From the NCBI GenBank assembly GCA_025602915.1, contig JAHLJZ010000010.1:186001-250000 (forward strand): DNA of 64,000 nucleotides, in the 5' to 3' direction. The notes under the pieces are model-generated. The model searched no databases and was not told the DNA's origin. It worked only from the letters and a program-made list of their open reading frames with translations. This stretch comes from Paraphysoderma sedebokerense (lineage: Eukaryota > Blastocladiomycota > Physodermatomycetes > Physodermatales > Physodermataceae). Of the stretch, positions 17,305-29,086 are shown in pieces. Position 1 is the first letter of the stretch. Each line of letters begins with the position of its first letter. The position numbers and the translations under genes are program-made.

Positions 17305-18480
17305 TTACAAAAGTTGTTTCTTGAAAAAATCAACAGCCTTTTGAAAGGCGACTTTGGCAACCTTCTCATTGTATGGATAGGCTGGCGCTTCTTCGTTCAT
17401 GAAGGCATGATCTGATGGTTACAAAGCATATTAGTGATGAAGCTATGAAAAGTAAAATCATTTGATCATTAAAAGAGTGATATGTACCTCCATCTGCATA
17501 TTGGCTGCGATCGGGAGCAAACGCGGAAGAGATTAGTCACCCGGAATACACAACTAACGGAAAGATCTACTCACTGGAATTCAGAAACGTCCTTGCCAAC
17601 ACTTTTCAATGTCTGTTTTAAATGATCTGCAGCAACTTTATCTGAGAAACCTTTGGAATGGTCTTTATCCCCAAAATGAAATTGCATAGGGATGCCGATG
17701 TGCTTGGGATCCGCAAAGGTTGCAGGCGGAATACCATAAAAACAGGAACCTGCTGCAAGGACTTCTGGACACTTGACAGCCGCTGCAATGGTCTGTGTGA
17801 TAATGAAATCATTTTTACGGATGACGTCAGGGATGGGAGCGAGGAAATTAATATTGAGAGATAGAAGTTACCAAGGCGCCGCCCATACAGAACCCTGTGG
17901 ATCAAAGATCAGTTGTAGCAAATAGTGGCGACCAATCTAGATTAGGACGTACCAATAACACCAACTTTGTCGCATCCTTGAGATTTCAAATATAGGGCTC
18001 CTTGCTTAATGTCTTCGACAGCTCGAGGCCAGTCGAGTCCATTCATTAAATGTGATGCCTCGTCCGGTTTTGTCGCAACCTTTCCTCTATAGAAGTCTAA
18101 TGGCACTCACTCAGGGGAATTCTAGAATAGCAGCCAAAAAATATAATTTGCGAATCATACCAGGAGACAAAGATACGAATCCTTCCTAAATATTTTTGAT
18201 TGCAGTTGATTAGGGGCCGATGCAAGGCTGAAGAATAGAAGAGAGAATTAATTACCTTTGCAAATCGATCAGCCATTTTCTTGATTTGATTGTTCAGTCC
18301 CCACCATTCTTGAATGACAATTAGACCTGCTTTGCTTGCTACATATATCGAAGAGGACCCGGTACATTAATCTTGCGGTCTTCGAAGTGGAAAGAATGAA
18401 ACAAAAACGAAATGGAACCCACCATTGGCGGGTTTAGCGACGTAGCCAGGAACATTGTCTCCGAAAGTTACGTTAGGCAT
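17305..18480 (-). CDS. Dienelactone hydrolase family alpha/beta hydrolase
   Basis: This is a member of the dienelactone hydrolase family (carboxymethylenebutenolidase-like). Fungal members act on lactones and related esters in the cytosol, but the substrate here is unknown. The start at 18480 gives MPNVTFGDNVPGYVAKPAN. Then come the family block AGLIVIQEWWGLNNQIKKMA, the nucleophile motif GFCMGGA with Cys, FHFGDKDHSKGF carrying the likely acid, and DGDHAFMNE with the catalytic His. It ends AVDFFKKQLL at 17305-17307. Several short introns interrupt it. It lies between the XPF start and the PNKP stop, same strand, with no functional link evident. Confidence 0.88.
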
Positions 18481-18909
18481 AGTTGTTATCAAGTGTTATC
18501 ACAAAAGTAGCAGAAGTGTGAAATGACGGAAGGCCACAGTGTATTTAGACTGCGATGGAGTAATGATCGGGCTTGCCTTAAACGCCAAACGCAGAAGATA
18601 ATAAGGGGGAGCCGGTCGATCATTTCCTCCGGCTTCCACGAACATTTCAGCTATCGATATTGTTCATTATACGACAACCTTCATTCAATTCAACATCTGT
18701 CTTTGTTTCCGTCCCTCTGTCCGCTATGGCTATAAATTGGGATATTATCCACTGTGAAGAGAGTGTGAGTATTCGTGTCCAATTCATCAATATATTGCCG
18801 CAGATTACGACTTGATTGAAGCATTTCGTGTATACAGGAAATTATTATTACAATTTTGTTTATATATTACCTTTCACAATAGATCCTAGGCACCTATATC
18901 AAGTTGAAG
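18481..18909. other. Intergenic region upstream of the dienelactone hydrolase
   Basis: About 430 bp between the hydrolase start and the PNKP stop, presumably the hydrolase promoter and the PNKP 3' UTR. One 70-codon open frame on plus has no recognisable content. Confidence 0.5.
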
Positions 18910-20839
18910 TCACGTTAAGTGCATATTCCATATCCTTTCGTGGTCTTCGTTTTCAAATTCTGGAGTAAAATGCACATTTATCAATTCATCAAATCCCTCT
19001 TCCAGGGAAGGCAGTTGAAACTTTGAATGAAACATTGTAAACGCAACATCGGGTAATCTTGGGCGGTTTGAAGTAAGCTGATCTCAATAGATTAGACAGG
19101 AAGCATCGTACTGAAGAAATGTCAGATTGCGAACCTCACGAAATACGTTTAAATGCTTCGCCATCTCCAAAGGTACTTGAAAATGGAGGCATCGCACAGG
19201 GATGTTAAATTTCTTAGCAATTGAGATATAAACACCACGGGTAGAAGATTCGGGATTCGTGTTATCTGTATCGTATCCTGTTAAACGAATGCAGTCACAT
19301 TATAGTGACACTTCGGAAGCTCACCTATAACAACCCCTTTTCCCGCGCTTACCGCGGCCGAAACAGCGTCAATACATTTCTGTCGGGTTTTAAGGGTATC
19401 TTGATTGACGATGACATAATCTCTACTTTCGAAGTATTTCCTCGCGAAAGATGATTTTCCACTTGCCGGATAGCCTACAAATAAAATCATTTCGTTGCGG
19501 TGGGACGCAGGGGGTTCAAATCGAGACAACGTCAGATCTGCAATAGACACCATCGTACTATGTCAGTAAGGATTACGGTGGAGCCGGGAAGCAGGCAAAG
19601 CACCTTTTGAAAGAAACGTCTTGGCACAGAATCCCTTCAGCTCGTACTTCGCTTGCTTTGAGTTAAGCCAAAATTCCTCTGGTGTATGGAACTTAAGACC
19701 AATATTCATTGCAAACTTTCTACAGCATCGATCATCGTTTGTTATTCACAAGCGAGTTAGTGCAACGTTAAAGAAAAAGACATTAATGATAATCTGGTGG
19801 CTCATGATTTCACCTGTCTGAATCACTGAAATCACCCCGGGATCGAGGTTGCCAATTGACTTGTCGACCGGCAGCATCACCTACAAAGAAGCTTGCTGAC
19901 AGATCTAATTTATACGGTTAAAAGTCTCAACTGAGAAGTAAGGTAATATTTTTAAAATCTTTACCAAGTCGTAGACCGCTCATGAATGTATCGAGCATGA
20001 ATTGCCACATGCTGATACATGGTTTTCTGTATTTGTCGCGACCAGTCGCCACAAAGATCCTGAAAGGTACGCCCATCTGCAAAAGGTCAGGAGTGAATTT
20101 AAATCTCATTCAATCGAGCGACGTCAGTCAATAGGTTTTGAGTTACCTGTATTGCTACAAAGCCCACCTTCTGCTGAAAGGCTTTCATTTTCTTTTCTCC
20201 CAATTCGTTCTGCGTAAACCCGGCTTGATTGCTGAAGATAACTATTTGGTATCTACATTGTATAACGCATGAGTAAGCCAAAATCGGTGAAGCAGGCACA
20301 AAATGAGCGAGATCAGCTAAATACCCTGCCTCGAGCAATTCTTTCATCCGCTTCGGAATCTTCTGTCCCGGGCCATAGAATTTCCAATCGTTCTGATCTG
20401 TTGGGTGTCTACGATTACCTTTCGGTATTATTAATGTTCCATCCTGCAAACAGTTGGCCGGTTTAGCCGACGGTGGAACGAGCTTGAACAATCATCGGAA
20501 CATCTACCATGTCAAACGCCGCTATCTTGGTTGATGCTATGGGATCCCCGTACTGGCTATAAATCATAGTGTCTTTACGGTGCCATTTCATTGCTTCGGA
20601 TTCAACCGACTCGTCTCGCAAGGCTTTCACATGTTTATGGAAGAACGGATGAAATTTCTGACCGGCTTAGATATCTGAATTCAGTCGTCTGGTCGGATTT
20701 GAAACTCTATTCTCGTAATTTGTGATGGCTTACCTTCGGCATCGTCAGTGGTCTTGATTTTTTTGGGCGGTGACGGGCCCGAAGTGGGAAGTGTATGCTG
20801 GTCTGCCTTCCGCTTGAGAGAATCATTTTCTGTCGTCAT
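18910..20839 (-). CDS. PNK1: Polynucleotide kinase 3'-phosphatase (PNKP)
   Basis: This is a bifunctional DNA end-processing enzyme that removes 3' phosphates and phosphorylates 5' hydroxyls for strand-break repair. The start at 20839 opens with a basic, nuclear-localisation-like N-terminus (SLKRKADQ, PPKKIKT). There is no FHA domain, as in S. pombe Pnk1. The HAD phosphatase has AFDMDGTLIIPKG (intron after DM), VIFSNQAGFTQNELG, FVATGRDKYRKP, and VGDAAGRQ followed by DFSDSDRKFA. The kinase domain has the P-loop FVGYPASGKSSFARKYF, then VNQDTLKTRQKCI. The C-terminus reads NRPRLPDVAFTMF and ends at 18910-18912. All motifs for both activities are present. The region is split by many short introns. 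Confidence 0.94.
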
Positions 20840-21510
20840 GGTCACGAGTGTTGTATAATAGTAATATCGCGGAACTTTGGCTGATATGGGAGAGTCGATC
20901 TAAAGATGTCGTGACAGGTGGCTATGGAATTATTAAGGGTTGTGATAGCGATTTGGATACCATGTTTGCCTTTTGGTTGTCGTCTTTCTGGCGGGCCGCG
21001 TGATCATCAACCCTTGGGTCCATACACAAAGATCAAGAGAGAGTTTATTTAAAAAGTCGCATCCACATTTGCATCGACTACCTAGTACGTGACACCAAAG
21101 CTGGTCCTTATCGCTTTAAGCTCGTCTGATGGCAAACTTGGACTCATTGCACCTCCACGCAATTAGCAAAGTTCGAGGCCTTACGATAAGGACGCGATCT
21201 GGAACAAGGAAATTGTACTGTAGCATTTGACAATCTAATAGGAGGCCTCTGTATTCTGAAAAATAGTGTTCTTCCACCATTTTATCGACATATGCAAAAA
21301 GCAGATGTAACCAGCTTTAGTGAATTGTCTAGGGGAGAAGTATACAAGAAATGTACTTCGCTGTCGATCTGGCCACGTGACCACTGAAATGGCGCGGTCA
21401 ACCAGTCGTTTCTGTCTTCTTCCTCCTCCTCCTCCTGCTTCCCACCCTTCCTTCCTCCTACAAATCATTTGCATTCAGATTAATCCTCTCAACTTAAAAT
21501 CATTTGCAAG
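20840..21510. other. Divergent promoter region, PNKP / orphan gene
   Basis: About 670 bp between two divergent start codons, with a C/T-rich stretch (about 21410-21460) just upstream of the plus-strand gene. No further gene or repeat was recognised. Confidence 0.5.
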
Positions 21511-22868
21511 ATGCCTAGAAATCGAGCTTCCAACAATCCAGTTTCAAATTGGCACCCTCAGTCCCCTCTCTCGCCAAAAGTTCTGGCACCTGACTCACCA
21601 ACATCACCATATTCTGCCGCCCCAGGGAGCGCCAATGCAAATTATCACGTCGATTTACCTGTTCTAAAGAAAGTTTGTCTTTCTCGCCCTGGTGCTGCTA
21701 CAGATCGAGCTAATGCGAATTGCGCCACACACCCGAAGCCAGAACAACAACCTGTCCAAGATGGACGCGGTCTCACCATGACCGGGGAAGGATTGGAACA
21801 CATGTATGAGATCGATATGGACGAATTTGAGACTTGTGATGATTTAGCGCCGTTTGCCGAGGTAGGTGCTTCATTTTTGCATTAGTTATCTTATGTGACC
21901 CAGGCATTCCCTGGCAAATCCTTGCATCGTTTAACGGCTCCTGCATTGAGTGCTGATCAAATGTTTCCTTTTAGGGGAATGAAACTCAGTGTTACGAGTC
22001 ACTTAACGCAAAAACAGAATTAAATCTTCAGCTCGACAGTGTCTATCGCGATTCAAGGTCAAGCAATGCCAAGATTAATTCTTCTGATACTCAGGGAAAG
22101 TTGGACAACTCTAATTCGTCCAACAGTTCCGGTGACGGAGTGCATCGCGCCGACGGTATGACGGACCAGCAAAAGCTTCGCCGATACCAACACATTACCG
22201 TATGGGAATCAGATACCACTCTTCTAACGTCAGATGTGTCGGATTCATCTCGTCAGGATTCTTCGGTAACTCAGAATTGCTGGCACAATGATCTTCCCGA
22301 TAATGCTGAAAATTTAACCCTGCCTTATTCTTATCAGTCCAGAGACACTGCTAATTATGCGGATAAAGCGCGCTACGTTCAACACACTCACAGCCCAGCA
22401 GATGATGCAGGGATTCAGCATACAACCGGCAGTCCTAACTACGCTGCCACTATTCCTAACCATAATAACAAAACTGAACTCCTTGACGCAACTAAAAAAG
22501 TTAATGAAGATAATCACCCAAACTCGAACAGCGATATACATTTACAGCAAGATGATCGCAGTGATATCCCACTGACTGTAGAAGAAGCTCTAAAAAAACT
22601 AAAAGGTAAACCTTGTCATCGAGTCTGTCAAATCGCAACATATATCAACTTGTATTTGTCAACGCTTTGCAAATCAGGTCAAAGAGAAAAACTAAATGTA
22701 CAATTCGATCGATTGGAAGCAATAGTGAATGAGGTGGAGCAATTTCGTCGGAACCATAAAGTGCAAATTGAGGACAACAGAGCTCAACTCGATGTGTATG
22801 CAAAGTCGCTGCAAAAGGTTAGAATGGACGCGGCCGCGGAGTCGAAAAAATTGATGATGGGATTCTGA
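21511..22868 (+). CDS. Hypothetical protein, polar with C-terminal helical region
   Basis: Two exons (21511-21861 and 21975-22868) give 1245 nt, or 414 aa, with a canonical intron. I do not recognise the protein. The N-terminal two thirds are polar and probably disordered (Ser, Asn, Asp, Gln and Thr rich, with short acidic patches such as YEIDMDEFETCDDLAPFAE). The last about 110 residues look structured and helical, starting near LTVEEALKKLKGKPCHRVC and continuing through a probable coiled coil (LEAIVNEVEQFRRNHKVQIE, then KSLQKVRMDAAAESKKL). There is no signal peptide or membrane segment. Coding is supported by the long open second exon, the clean intron and the absence of a better frame. The helical tail after a disordered head could suit an adaptor or cytoskeletal factor, but that is speculation. 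Confidence 0.65.
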
Positions 22869-23304
22869 TAATCATTATGGAGGTTGACATAATTGGAAGA
22901 ACGACTGTGGGTTTTCAATATCTTATTCCGTATTTTTTCAATTGTGTTCAGAATTGTAGTGAACATATCTTGTTTCGTACCAGACATCTCTTTGTTGAAG
23001 GTTTCTCTCTTTACATTAACGGCCGTATGTAGTAATATAAATATTGTAATTCATGGAGTATACATTCAGCGGAGAGTACATCGGACAGCGGAAGGTAACG
23101 CTTCAAAATCGAGCGGGACACGGAACAATCGACATAAACAAAGCCTTAAATCTGCGCAGCATGATTTGCTTGATTGATAATCATCCGTCGAGTCATTTTG
23201 TGCATTTCAATTTTCACTGTTCTTCCATCTTCATCCAAATTTGTGAATTGTCATAGTCGTCCATTGCATTTCTACCCTCTTATTGCAATACTAGACCCTT
23301 TACA
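22869..23304 (+). promoter_or_regulatory. HIS4 upstream region with a Gcn4-like near-match
   Basis: About 436 bp separate the orphan gene from HIS4. At 23189-23196 the sequence cgagtcat matches six of seven bases of the Gcn4/CPC1 consensus TGASTCA, about 110 bp before the HIS4 start. General amino-acid control of HIS4 is known in fungi. The site itself is only a near match. Confidence 0.3.
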
Positions 23305-26300
23305 ATGTTTATACCTGCAATTGACGTCGCCGAGGCATCGCTGGAGTCGGTCCAAAACACTTTCAACGTATTGAAAACCGTCGGCAACGTTTTCTTGCAC
23401 TGTTCTGACTCTTCTCATATATCCCCGGACGATCGAGTGATTCCGACCTTATTGGACACTGATTTCAGTACAAGTTGGATCAACCTATCAACGAATTTAG
23501 GGTCGACTTCGTTCCCTTCTCTCTTAGCCGCCGCAACTTATTACCTTGATCATGGGGCCGCTAAAGTGGTGCTCAGTCTTGATATTCACACATCCAGACA
23601 GTCAATCACCACCCTTGTGGATCAAACCTTATCAAAATTGCCGGCCGATCGACTTATCATTCGCCTAATAGTTCAGGATGAAACATGTTCAAACGAGAAA
23701 GAAATTTTGGAAACCATTAGCACTCTGAATCCTCTTGTGTCGGGATATGTGATTCAGTGGCCTATTTCAGTTCCACCGTTTGATGACGTCCTTCCTCCCG
23801 GCCAAGAAAATAAAGAGTTGGTCGCAACGCCCAAGATTTCGTTTCTACGACAGTTAATACAAAACACACTTAAGCAACTTTCGGCCGCGGTGAATAAAGA
23901 TCATCCTCGTTCGTTGATCCTATCGCTTCCCAAAATGAGACCTACTGTCAGCTTAATTGGACAGCTTGACAAGATTGGGGTCGACATAGTTATTCCATAT
24001 ACTCACTTTAACCTCTCAACGACTAAAGCTGAAGATGTTCAGCCAGCAGGGAATTCATTACTGGACTTGGGTGAAGCAATATCATCAATTTTAGTCACAG
24101 ATAGACCAGATGGACTTTATCCAACAGTTGTAGTAGATGAACAAGGTGTAGCTTTGGGATTAGTTTATTCTTCAGTTCAGAGCATATCAGAAAGTATTAG
24201 GACAGGGCAAGGTGTTTATCAAAGTCGCACCAGAGGAATTTGGTATAAAGGATTGACAAGTGGCGCTACTCAGGCATTAATGAAAATTGAAGTGGATTGT
24301 GACAGAGATACGTTGAGATTTGTGGTTCACCAGCATGGTCTTGGTATGTGCTTATCTCACCTGATTGCTTTGAATTTACATGTCTTTATTAATAGTATTC
24401 ACCTTAACTGATTCAGGATTCTGTCATCTCAACACTCGGTCATGTTTTGGTGAGGAGACCGGGCTGTCAGCGTTGGCTCACACTTTAATCCGACGAAAAG
24501 TCTCGGCACCTGAAGGTTCCTATACCTACCGATTATTTAATGATAATGCATTGCTCCACAACAAAATCATAGAAGAAGCAAACGAGTTAGTAGAGGCTCA
24601 AAGTCCGGATGATATAGCATGGGAAGCCGCCGACTTAATCTATTTTGCTCTCGTAAAATGTGTCGCGGCAGGTCTAAGTCTAAATGATATCGACAAGCAG
24701 CTCAATAAGAGGGCAAAGAAGATTACTAGACGACCTGGAAATGCCAAGCCAAACGCTCCATTCGCTTCATCGCCTGCTGTCACCAACTCTTCAAATCAAG
24801 CACCTCAGTCTTCCTCGCCCTCAAAATCTCCACAAGTGGAACAACAGTTGGTCAACGAGTCATTGACAATGAAGTCTTATAGTTTAAGTGACCTTTCGTT
24901 CGACGGAAAGAAAGCACTTTTGCAGCGGCCAATCATCGATTCGACAAAGATAGCAGCAATCGTGAAACCTATCGTTGACAATGTTCGCACTCAAGGCGAC
25001 TCTGCAATTCTCTCGTATACAGCCAAGTTCGACAAAGTGCAACTTTCTAGTCCTGTTTTACTTCCTCCCTTCGCTCAACATTTTGGCAGCCTGGATCCAA
25101 AAGTAAAGCAAGCTATCGATACAGCGTACGACAATATATACAAATTCCACAATGCTCAATTGGAAAAGTCCGCTTTGGTAGTTGAAACTATGCCAGGTAT
25201 CACGTGTAAACGATTTTACAGACCTATTCAAAGAGTAGGAATTTATGTTCCGGGAGGATCGGCTGTTTTACCGTCGACCACTTTAATGTTGGGAATCCCC
25301 GCTAAAGTCGCTGGTTGTAACGAGATTGTGGTGGCGACGCCGCCGAGAAGTGACGGGAGTATTTGTCCAGAGGTGTTATATGTTGCTGATAAGATTGGTG
25401 CTAGTATGGTGTTGATGGCTGGAGGGGCGCAAGCGGTAGCTGCCATGGCATATGGTACCGAGACAGTCTCGAAAGTAGATAAAATCTGTGGTCCGGGTAA
25501 TCAGTTTGTGACAGCAGCGAAGATGATGGTGCAGGTAAATCTTCTTTCATTACTGGTAACTCGCTTATGCATGTCAGTTAAACATAACATCCATGATTTT
25601 AGAATGACACAGCCGCTATGGTTTCCATCGACATGCCTGCTGGTCCGTCTGAAGTGCTTGTTATCGCCGATTCCACCGCCAACCCAGCCTTTGTGGCATC
25701 AGATCTTCTATCCCAAGCGGAACATGGACCAGATTCACAAGTTGTACTTCTTACCGTGGATCTCAACGAGCAAGAGATCGCAGCAATCGAAGATCAAGTG
25801 GAGCAGCAAGCATTAAAGTTACCCAGAGTTGACATAGTCAAAAAGAGTATTCCGAAGAGTTATATTGTACGTTGCAAAACAATGACGGAAGCAATCGAAT
25901 TCTCCAATGAATATGCGCCAGAACATTTAATCCTGCAAATTCAAGACGCAGAAAAGTATGTGGATTCGGTTGAGAATGCTGGTAGTATATTTGTGGGTCA
26001 TTGGAGTCCTGAGAGGTAAGGCAGCTGTTACCATCATCCACATTTGTCTAATTCCATGCTAAACGGTACATCATTTTACAGTTGCGGCGACTACGCTTCG
26101 GGTACAAATCACACTCTTCCAACATATGGATATGCTCGTATGTATTCTGGTGTGAACACCCATACCTTTGTCAAGCATATCACATCTCAGCAGTTAAGCA
26201 AAGAGGGGTTAGAAGGAATAGCGGAATGTGTCATGACGTTGGCAAATGTGGAGGGGCTAGATGCACACGCAAGAGCTGTAGGTCTGCGTGTGGGCAAGGA

Positions 26301-26307
26301 ATATTAG
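23305..26307 (+). CDS. HIS4: HIS4 trifunctional histidine biosynthesis enzyme (HisI-HisE-HisD)
   Basis: One polypeptide carries phosphoribosyl-AMP cyclohydrolase, phosphoribosyl-ATP pyrophosphatase and histidinol dehydrogenase, i.e. steps 2, 3 and the last two oxidations of histidine synthesis. Four exons (23305-24343, 24417-25534, 25603-26015, 26082-26307) sum to 2796 nt, or 931 aa. A non-catalytic N-terminal region (residues 1 to about 262, beginning [11 protein letters not shown]) precedes HisI ([16 protein letters not shown]; zinc-type DCDRD and [11 protein letters not shown]; about 265-365). Next are HisE ([20 protein letters not shown] and SWEAADL-like [12 protein letters not shown]; about 370-465) and HisD ([51 protein letters not shown]; about 505-931). 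The layout is that of fungal HIS4. The N-terminal part is longer than in yeast, roughly 260 versus 190 residues by my reading. Confidence 0.95.
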
Positions 26308-26534
26308 TGTATGATTCAAATGTAATAGATCAGCGAAATAAGAATAGAAGAACGGAAGAACCACAGTCGAAGTTGTGCGTGATCAAACAAGCTGAGGAAC
26401 TTGCAACCTTCCAACAAGGCGCACACGCGCAGACGACCTGGCTAGCAGTGCAACACTCATCTTGTCTGGCTTACGACAGACTTCTGTTCATCATTGACAT
26501 TTCCGCCCCACGCAATTTAATACCCTATTTCACA

Positions 26535-28718
26535 ATGTCAGAACAAGACGACCAAACTGTCGCTACCCTCGACCCCTCCGAAACTGACCAACAGGAGGTT
26601 CTAGATGACGAACCCCGGTCAATTCTCCTCGGAATTATATCGCAATTACGCAAAGGAACAGATTTACATCGAGTTGCTCTTCCAACTTTCGTTTTGGAAC
26701 CGAGAAGTATGTTGGAGAGAATTACAGATTTTATGTCTCATCCAGAATTGATTATGGCGTATGTGTCTGAATTTCCGTCTCTTTGTGTATTTATTTCTTG
26801 TTCTTTGCACGTTGCTCTGTTTTTGGTGTGCTCAAAATTTTCAGGTTGGGTTATCTTTATCATGGCTACGAGACTAAGTGCTGAAGGATGTGTGTGAAGT
26901 TGAGATGTAGACTTCATATACTTTATTGTGGGTGCATCCAATTTTGAAACTTTTCGAATATTCGGTAATTGGACAGTACCCTAGAAGTTAACTGGACGAG
27001 TTGAGAAAGACAGTCCAAAAAGACATAGCATCTGTTCAATTGAAGATGATGTATGAAAGCATCTGGGGTGCCTCGGGCTGTCGTTTTTACATAGAGAATG
27101 CTCTCTTTTGTTTTTGATGAAACGATGGATGAAACCGCTGCTTTGTGTTCGAAGTGAACTGACAAATTTATTCGTTTGCTCTTTTGTCTGCTATTTTGCT
27201 ATTTACGTTAATGCTCTCCTTGTGGCATTTGTTGAATTTCCCGGTACTACTCGGTGCTTTTGCGATGACGCCTATCACCTCTCATTTCGATACCCATTCT
27301 CCGCGTCCAACCTTGTAATCTCCTTGGAATTACCGCATGCTGGATATTGTAAATGGGAATACCATTTATTTAAACTTGACGCTTGTAAATGTTTACATGT
27401 GTTTTTGACATTATGCGATGTTCATACTACAGCACCCACAAAAAAACCGACCCAGTCGAAAGATTTGTTGATGTCGTCAGATACTTTTTATCAGGATGGC
27501 ACATCAAGCCGAAAGGTGTCAAAAAGCCATACAATCCAGTAATCGGCGAGCATTTTCGATGCCGATATGAGTATCCCGACGGAACAAGTGCATACTACGT
27601 AGCCGAACAAGTATCTCATCATCCTCCAATCTCTTGTTGGTACTTTGCATCACCTCAGAATAATTTAGTTATCTCGGGGGATTTCAAACCAAAATCTAAA
27701 TTTCTGGGCAACTCAGCTGCGACCTTAATGCATGGTGGTACGAAGATATATTTCACTAATTTGGATGAAGAGTATACTTTGAATTCTCCCAACGTGTATG
27801 CAAGAGGAATTTTGTTCGGAACTATGCTTATGGAATTGGGGGATAATGTAACCATTAAATGCCAGAAAAATGATTTGATATGCGAGCTTGAGTTCAAAGT
27901 AAAGGTATGTACCCAATCTATGTTCGGTCGCTACAAGTAAGATTTAGCTAATTAATTCACTCAATCGTAAACAGGGATATTTTAGCGGAACTTACAACGC
28001 CATTGGAGGAAAAATCAAACGAATGTCGACAAATGAAATATTATACGAGTTATCCGGAAAATGGACAGATATATTGTACATTAAAAAAGTACAAAAGGTA
28101 TGTTGGTCAGCCTCGATTGACATGTCAGATACTTCTTCGCTGACTTTGATTCACCAGAAAAATGCCGACCCAAATCCACAAGAATTCTTCAACGCACTCA
28201 CCGCTCGTATCCATCCCAAAGTTGTATTACCAGAAGACAAACAGGAAGTCTATGAATCGCGAAGGTAAGTTACGGCGGTGTCAATTGAAAATCATTCTGG
28301 GGCTAACCTTTGGTGTTAGGCTATGGTCAAAAGTAACTGCCAGTATTCTTAATCGCAATTTGAACGCCGCAACCGATGAGAAGACAAAGATAGAAGATGA
28401 TCAAAGAAGGAAAGCGAGAGCTCGAGAAGCAGAGGGAGAAGAGTGGGATCCTAGATTCTTTGAAGTCATTTCAGTGGAAGATGAAGCCTATCGGTTCCGA
28501 TTACATGAGTATGTCCCTACTTATACATGATGCAGTTGCAAATTTCTGCGCTTAAATAACTTAAACGTGCATTTGTTTGTACTTTTAGTTTACCTAAAGA
28601 CACGGTCGAGCAAGCGAAGCGGTTGAAAGAGTTTATATTCGACAACCCACCGCCACCACGATACACTGACGGTCCTGATGCTTCTTTGGCGGCGCATAAT
28701 GCTAATAATGCGAGTTAG
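26535..28718 (+). CDS. Oxysterol-binding protein homologue (short OSH, Kes1/Osh6-like)
   Basis: This is a soluble lipid-transfer protein of the OSBP-related family, moving sterol or phosphatidylserine in exchange for PI4P at membrane contacts. Five exons (26535-26758, 27433-27904, 27975-28264, 28320-28508, 28589-28718) sum to 1305 nt, or 434 aa, the size of the ORD-only OSHs. The ORD fingerprint EQVSHHPPIS is present, preceded by DPVERFVDVVRYFLSGWH and KPYNPVIGEHFRC. The tail has ESRRLWSKVT and a basic DEEKT-type helix. There is no PH domain or ankyrin repeat. KGVKKPYNP favours the Osh6/7 or ORP9/10-like type, but lipid specificity cannot be read with certainty. The first intron is 674 bp, far above the local norm; the frame closes exactly with it. 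Confidence 0.92.
26759..27432 (+). other. Unusually long (674 bp) intron 1 of the OSBP-like gene
   Basis: This intron runs from gtatgt to acag and joins ELIMA to THKKTDPVERF in frame. Nearly all other introns in the window are 60-135 bp. No protein-like reading frame inside it resembles a domain. A short stretch at about 27109-27165 has a TGATGA and a CTGA about 45 nt apart, weakly like box C/D snoRNA boxes, with poor terminal pairing. Confidence 0.6.
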
Positions 28719-29086
28719 ACTATATTATGAACTGATGGAGCGCTAATAAAATTGTATTTTGATAAAATTTCAAATCCACCGTTGTACCATGTTACTCGAT
28801 GAAATTATGTTAGGGTGTGCGGGGAGAACGTTATAATATAAATCTGAAAACTTTGGATTTCGCTCAATTGAGTTCGTAGTCACGCTGATGATCTGATCAT
28901 TAGCCTACAATCTACATTCGAATTTGAAGTCTTTAAGTTTGTCTCCAAAGCGCTCACCAACATCTATGGCCTTCCACCGCTAAACAAAGACTGAGCGGCA
29001 AGCGCGGTGTTGGTGATGAACAGATCCCGCTTTCATTGAATCATCCTTAAACAAAATATTGAAAACTTTTCCTCTTCACAACTATA
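28719..29086. other. Intergenic region before the rhomboid gene
   Basis: About 370 bp of 3' flank and promoter. I see nothing recognisable. Confidence 0.5.
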
